Assembly: GCA_027625315.1 (NCBI GenBank)
Contig: JAQBWE010000003.1
Span: forward strand, 1 to 36,728
Reading direction: 5' to 3'
Source of the DNA: Planctomycetota bacterium
GTDB taxonomy: Bacteria; Planctomycetota; PLA2; JAEUHO01
DNA length: 36,728 nt
Shown here one piece after another: positions 35,743-36,728 of the stretch. Both the position numbers and the translations under genes were made by a program. How positions within the stretch are numbered: the first letter of the stretch is position 1; every line of letters begins with the position of its first letter. The notes under the pieces are model-generated. The model made no database searches, was not told where the DNA came from, and saw only the letters and a program-made list of their open reading frames with translations.

Positions 35743-36728
35743 GTGAGTGGCACCGTCCTTCGCATCATCACCCGCCTGAACCGCGGCGGTCCCCTGCGCC
35801 AACTCTGCGCCCTGGTTCCCGAACTCGCCCGGCTGGGCTGGACGGGGCCCGTCATCACAGGCCAGGTGGGGCGGCAGGAACCGGACGGTACGCGCGAGCT
35901 GGAGGCCCACGGCGCCGAGGTGATCGTGGTGCGCGCACTACGTCCCGGCATCGATCCATCGGCCGACCCACGCGCGATGAAGGCGATCGCGGCGCTGGTC
36001 CGGCACCACCGGCCCGACGTTGTCCACTCGCACACAGCGAAGGCCGGGATGTTCGCGCGTGTTGCCGCGCACCTGGCGGGCGTGCCTGCGGTACACACCT
36101 TTCACGGGCACCACTTCGAGGCTCCCTGGCCGGGCGGCATGCTTGCTCGGCTTGGCGAGCGGATGCTCAGTCGCTACACCGATGCTGCGATCGCGCTGAC
36201 GGAGCGGCAGCGGCGCGACATCGTGGTCGTGCACCGGGTGCTACCCGCGGCCAAGGTGCACGTGGTGGGGCCGGGACTCGACGCCGCGGGCTTTCGCGCG
36301 CGCGCCCAGGCGGGCCCGCCGCCGTGGCCACCCAGCGACTGTCCTCGGTTCTTGTGGACGGGCCGATTCGTCGCCGTCAAGGAGCCGGGTCTCCTGGTCG
36401 AGGCCGTCGCGCGGGCCAAGGCCAAGTTCCACGTGACCATGCTGGGGCGTGGACCGCTGCTCGCCTCCGTGCGGGCGCACATTCAGCGCGCCGGCCTTGA
36501 GGATCGCATCGCGTGCCCCGGTTCGGTTGCGGACGTCGCGCCCTGGGTCGCGGCCGCGGACGCTGTCGTGCTGTGCTCACGGAGCGAAGGCACGCCGCTC
36601 TCGTTGCTAGAGGCCCTGGCGGTCGGCACACCGGTGATTGCGCCCACGGTCGGCGGCATCCCGGATGTCATCCGGCACGAGGGCGAGGGCCTGTGGGTGC
36701 CGCCGGGCGACGCGGGTGCCCTGGCGGC
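35743..36728 (+). CDS. GT4-family glycosyltransferase (3'-partial, runs off window)
   Basis: Own translation from GTG 35743: VSGTVLRIITRLNRGGPLRQLCALVPELARLGW...DVVHSHTAKAGMFARVAAHLAGVPAVHTFHGHHF...FLWTGRFVAVKEPGLLVEAVA...CSRSEGTPLSLLEALAVGTPVIAPTVGGIPDVI. Missing from the ORF track because it has no stop in the window. Confidence 0.9.
   Translation, partial: MSGTVLRIITRLNRGGPLRQLCALVPELARLGWTGPVITGQVGRQEPDGTRELEAHGAEVIVVRALRPGIDPSADPRAMKAIAALVRHHRPDVVHSHTAKAGMFARVAAHLAGVPAVHTFHGHHFEAPWPGGMLARLGERMLSRYTDAAIALTERQRRDIVVVHRVLPAAKVHVVGPGLDAAGFRARAQAGPPPWPPSDCPRFLWTGRFVAVKEPGLLVEAVARAKAKFHVTMLGRGPLLASVRAHIQRAGLEDRIACPGSVADVAPWVAAADAVVLCSRSEGTPLSLLEALAVGTPVIAPTVGGIPDVIRHEGEGLWVPPGDAGALA

Noticed and set aside
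35430-36500. 356-aa Arg-rich plus-strand ORF
   Set aside because: Out of frame with threonine aldolase and glycosyltransferase, both of which have clear family motifs.

Overview
GC-rich bacterial chromosomal segment. The gene families (DUF1592/DUF1552 pair, Lys/Ala-tailed protein, DUF3352-like protein) suggest a planctomycete- or myxobacterium-like organism, but this is inference. Content from left to right: (1) HNH-endonuclease C-terminal part; (2) a DUF1592 cytochrome / DUF1552 / sorbosone-dehydrogenase-diheme redox module; (3) a possible degraded REP-associated transposase; (4) a thioredoxin-fold TlpA-like gene split by an in-frame TGA exactly at the first Cys of the CxxC motif (UGPC), followed by a hairpin resembling a bacterial SECIS, so a probable selenoprotein annotated as two ORFs; (5) a tightly overlapping minus-strand type II FAS/PKS-like operon: FabL-like reductase, ACP fused to a zinc ribbon, two Cys-containing ketosynthases, two ketosynthase-like proteins lacking the catalytic Cys, two hotdog dehydratase-like proteins, FabG and AcpS; (6) a divergent methyltransferase-like gene, a PilZ-like protein and a Lys/Ala-tailed protein; (7) an isolated rplC; (8) an RseA/RseB-like pair and a LolC/E-LolD exporter; (9) beta-propeller-type lipoproteins and tRNA-Ala(GGC); (10) an aminotransferase, a DUF3352-like gene interrupted by an in-frame TAG, a threonine aldolase, and a GT4 glycosyltransferase running off the right end. 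Best leads: the candidate selenoprotein with its SECIS-like hairpin, the ketosynthase operon with paired active/Cys-less KS and the ACP-zinc ribbon fusion, and the TAG-interrupted gene.
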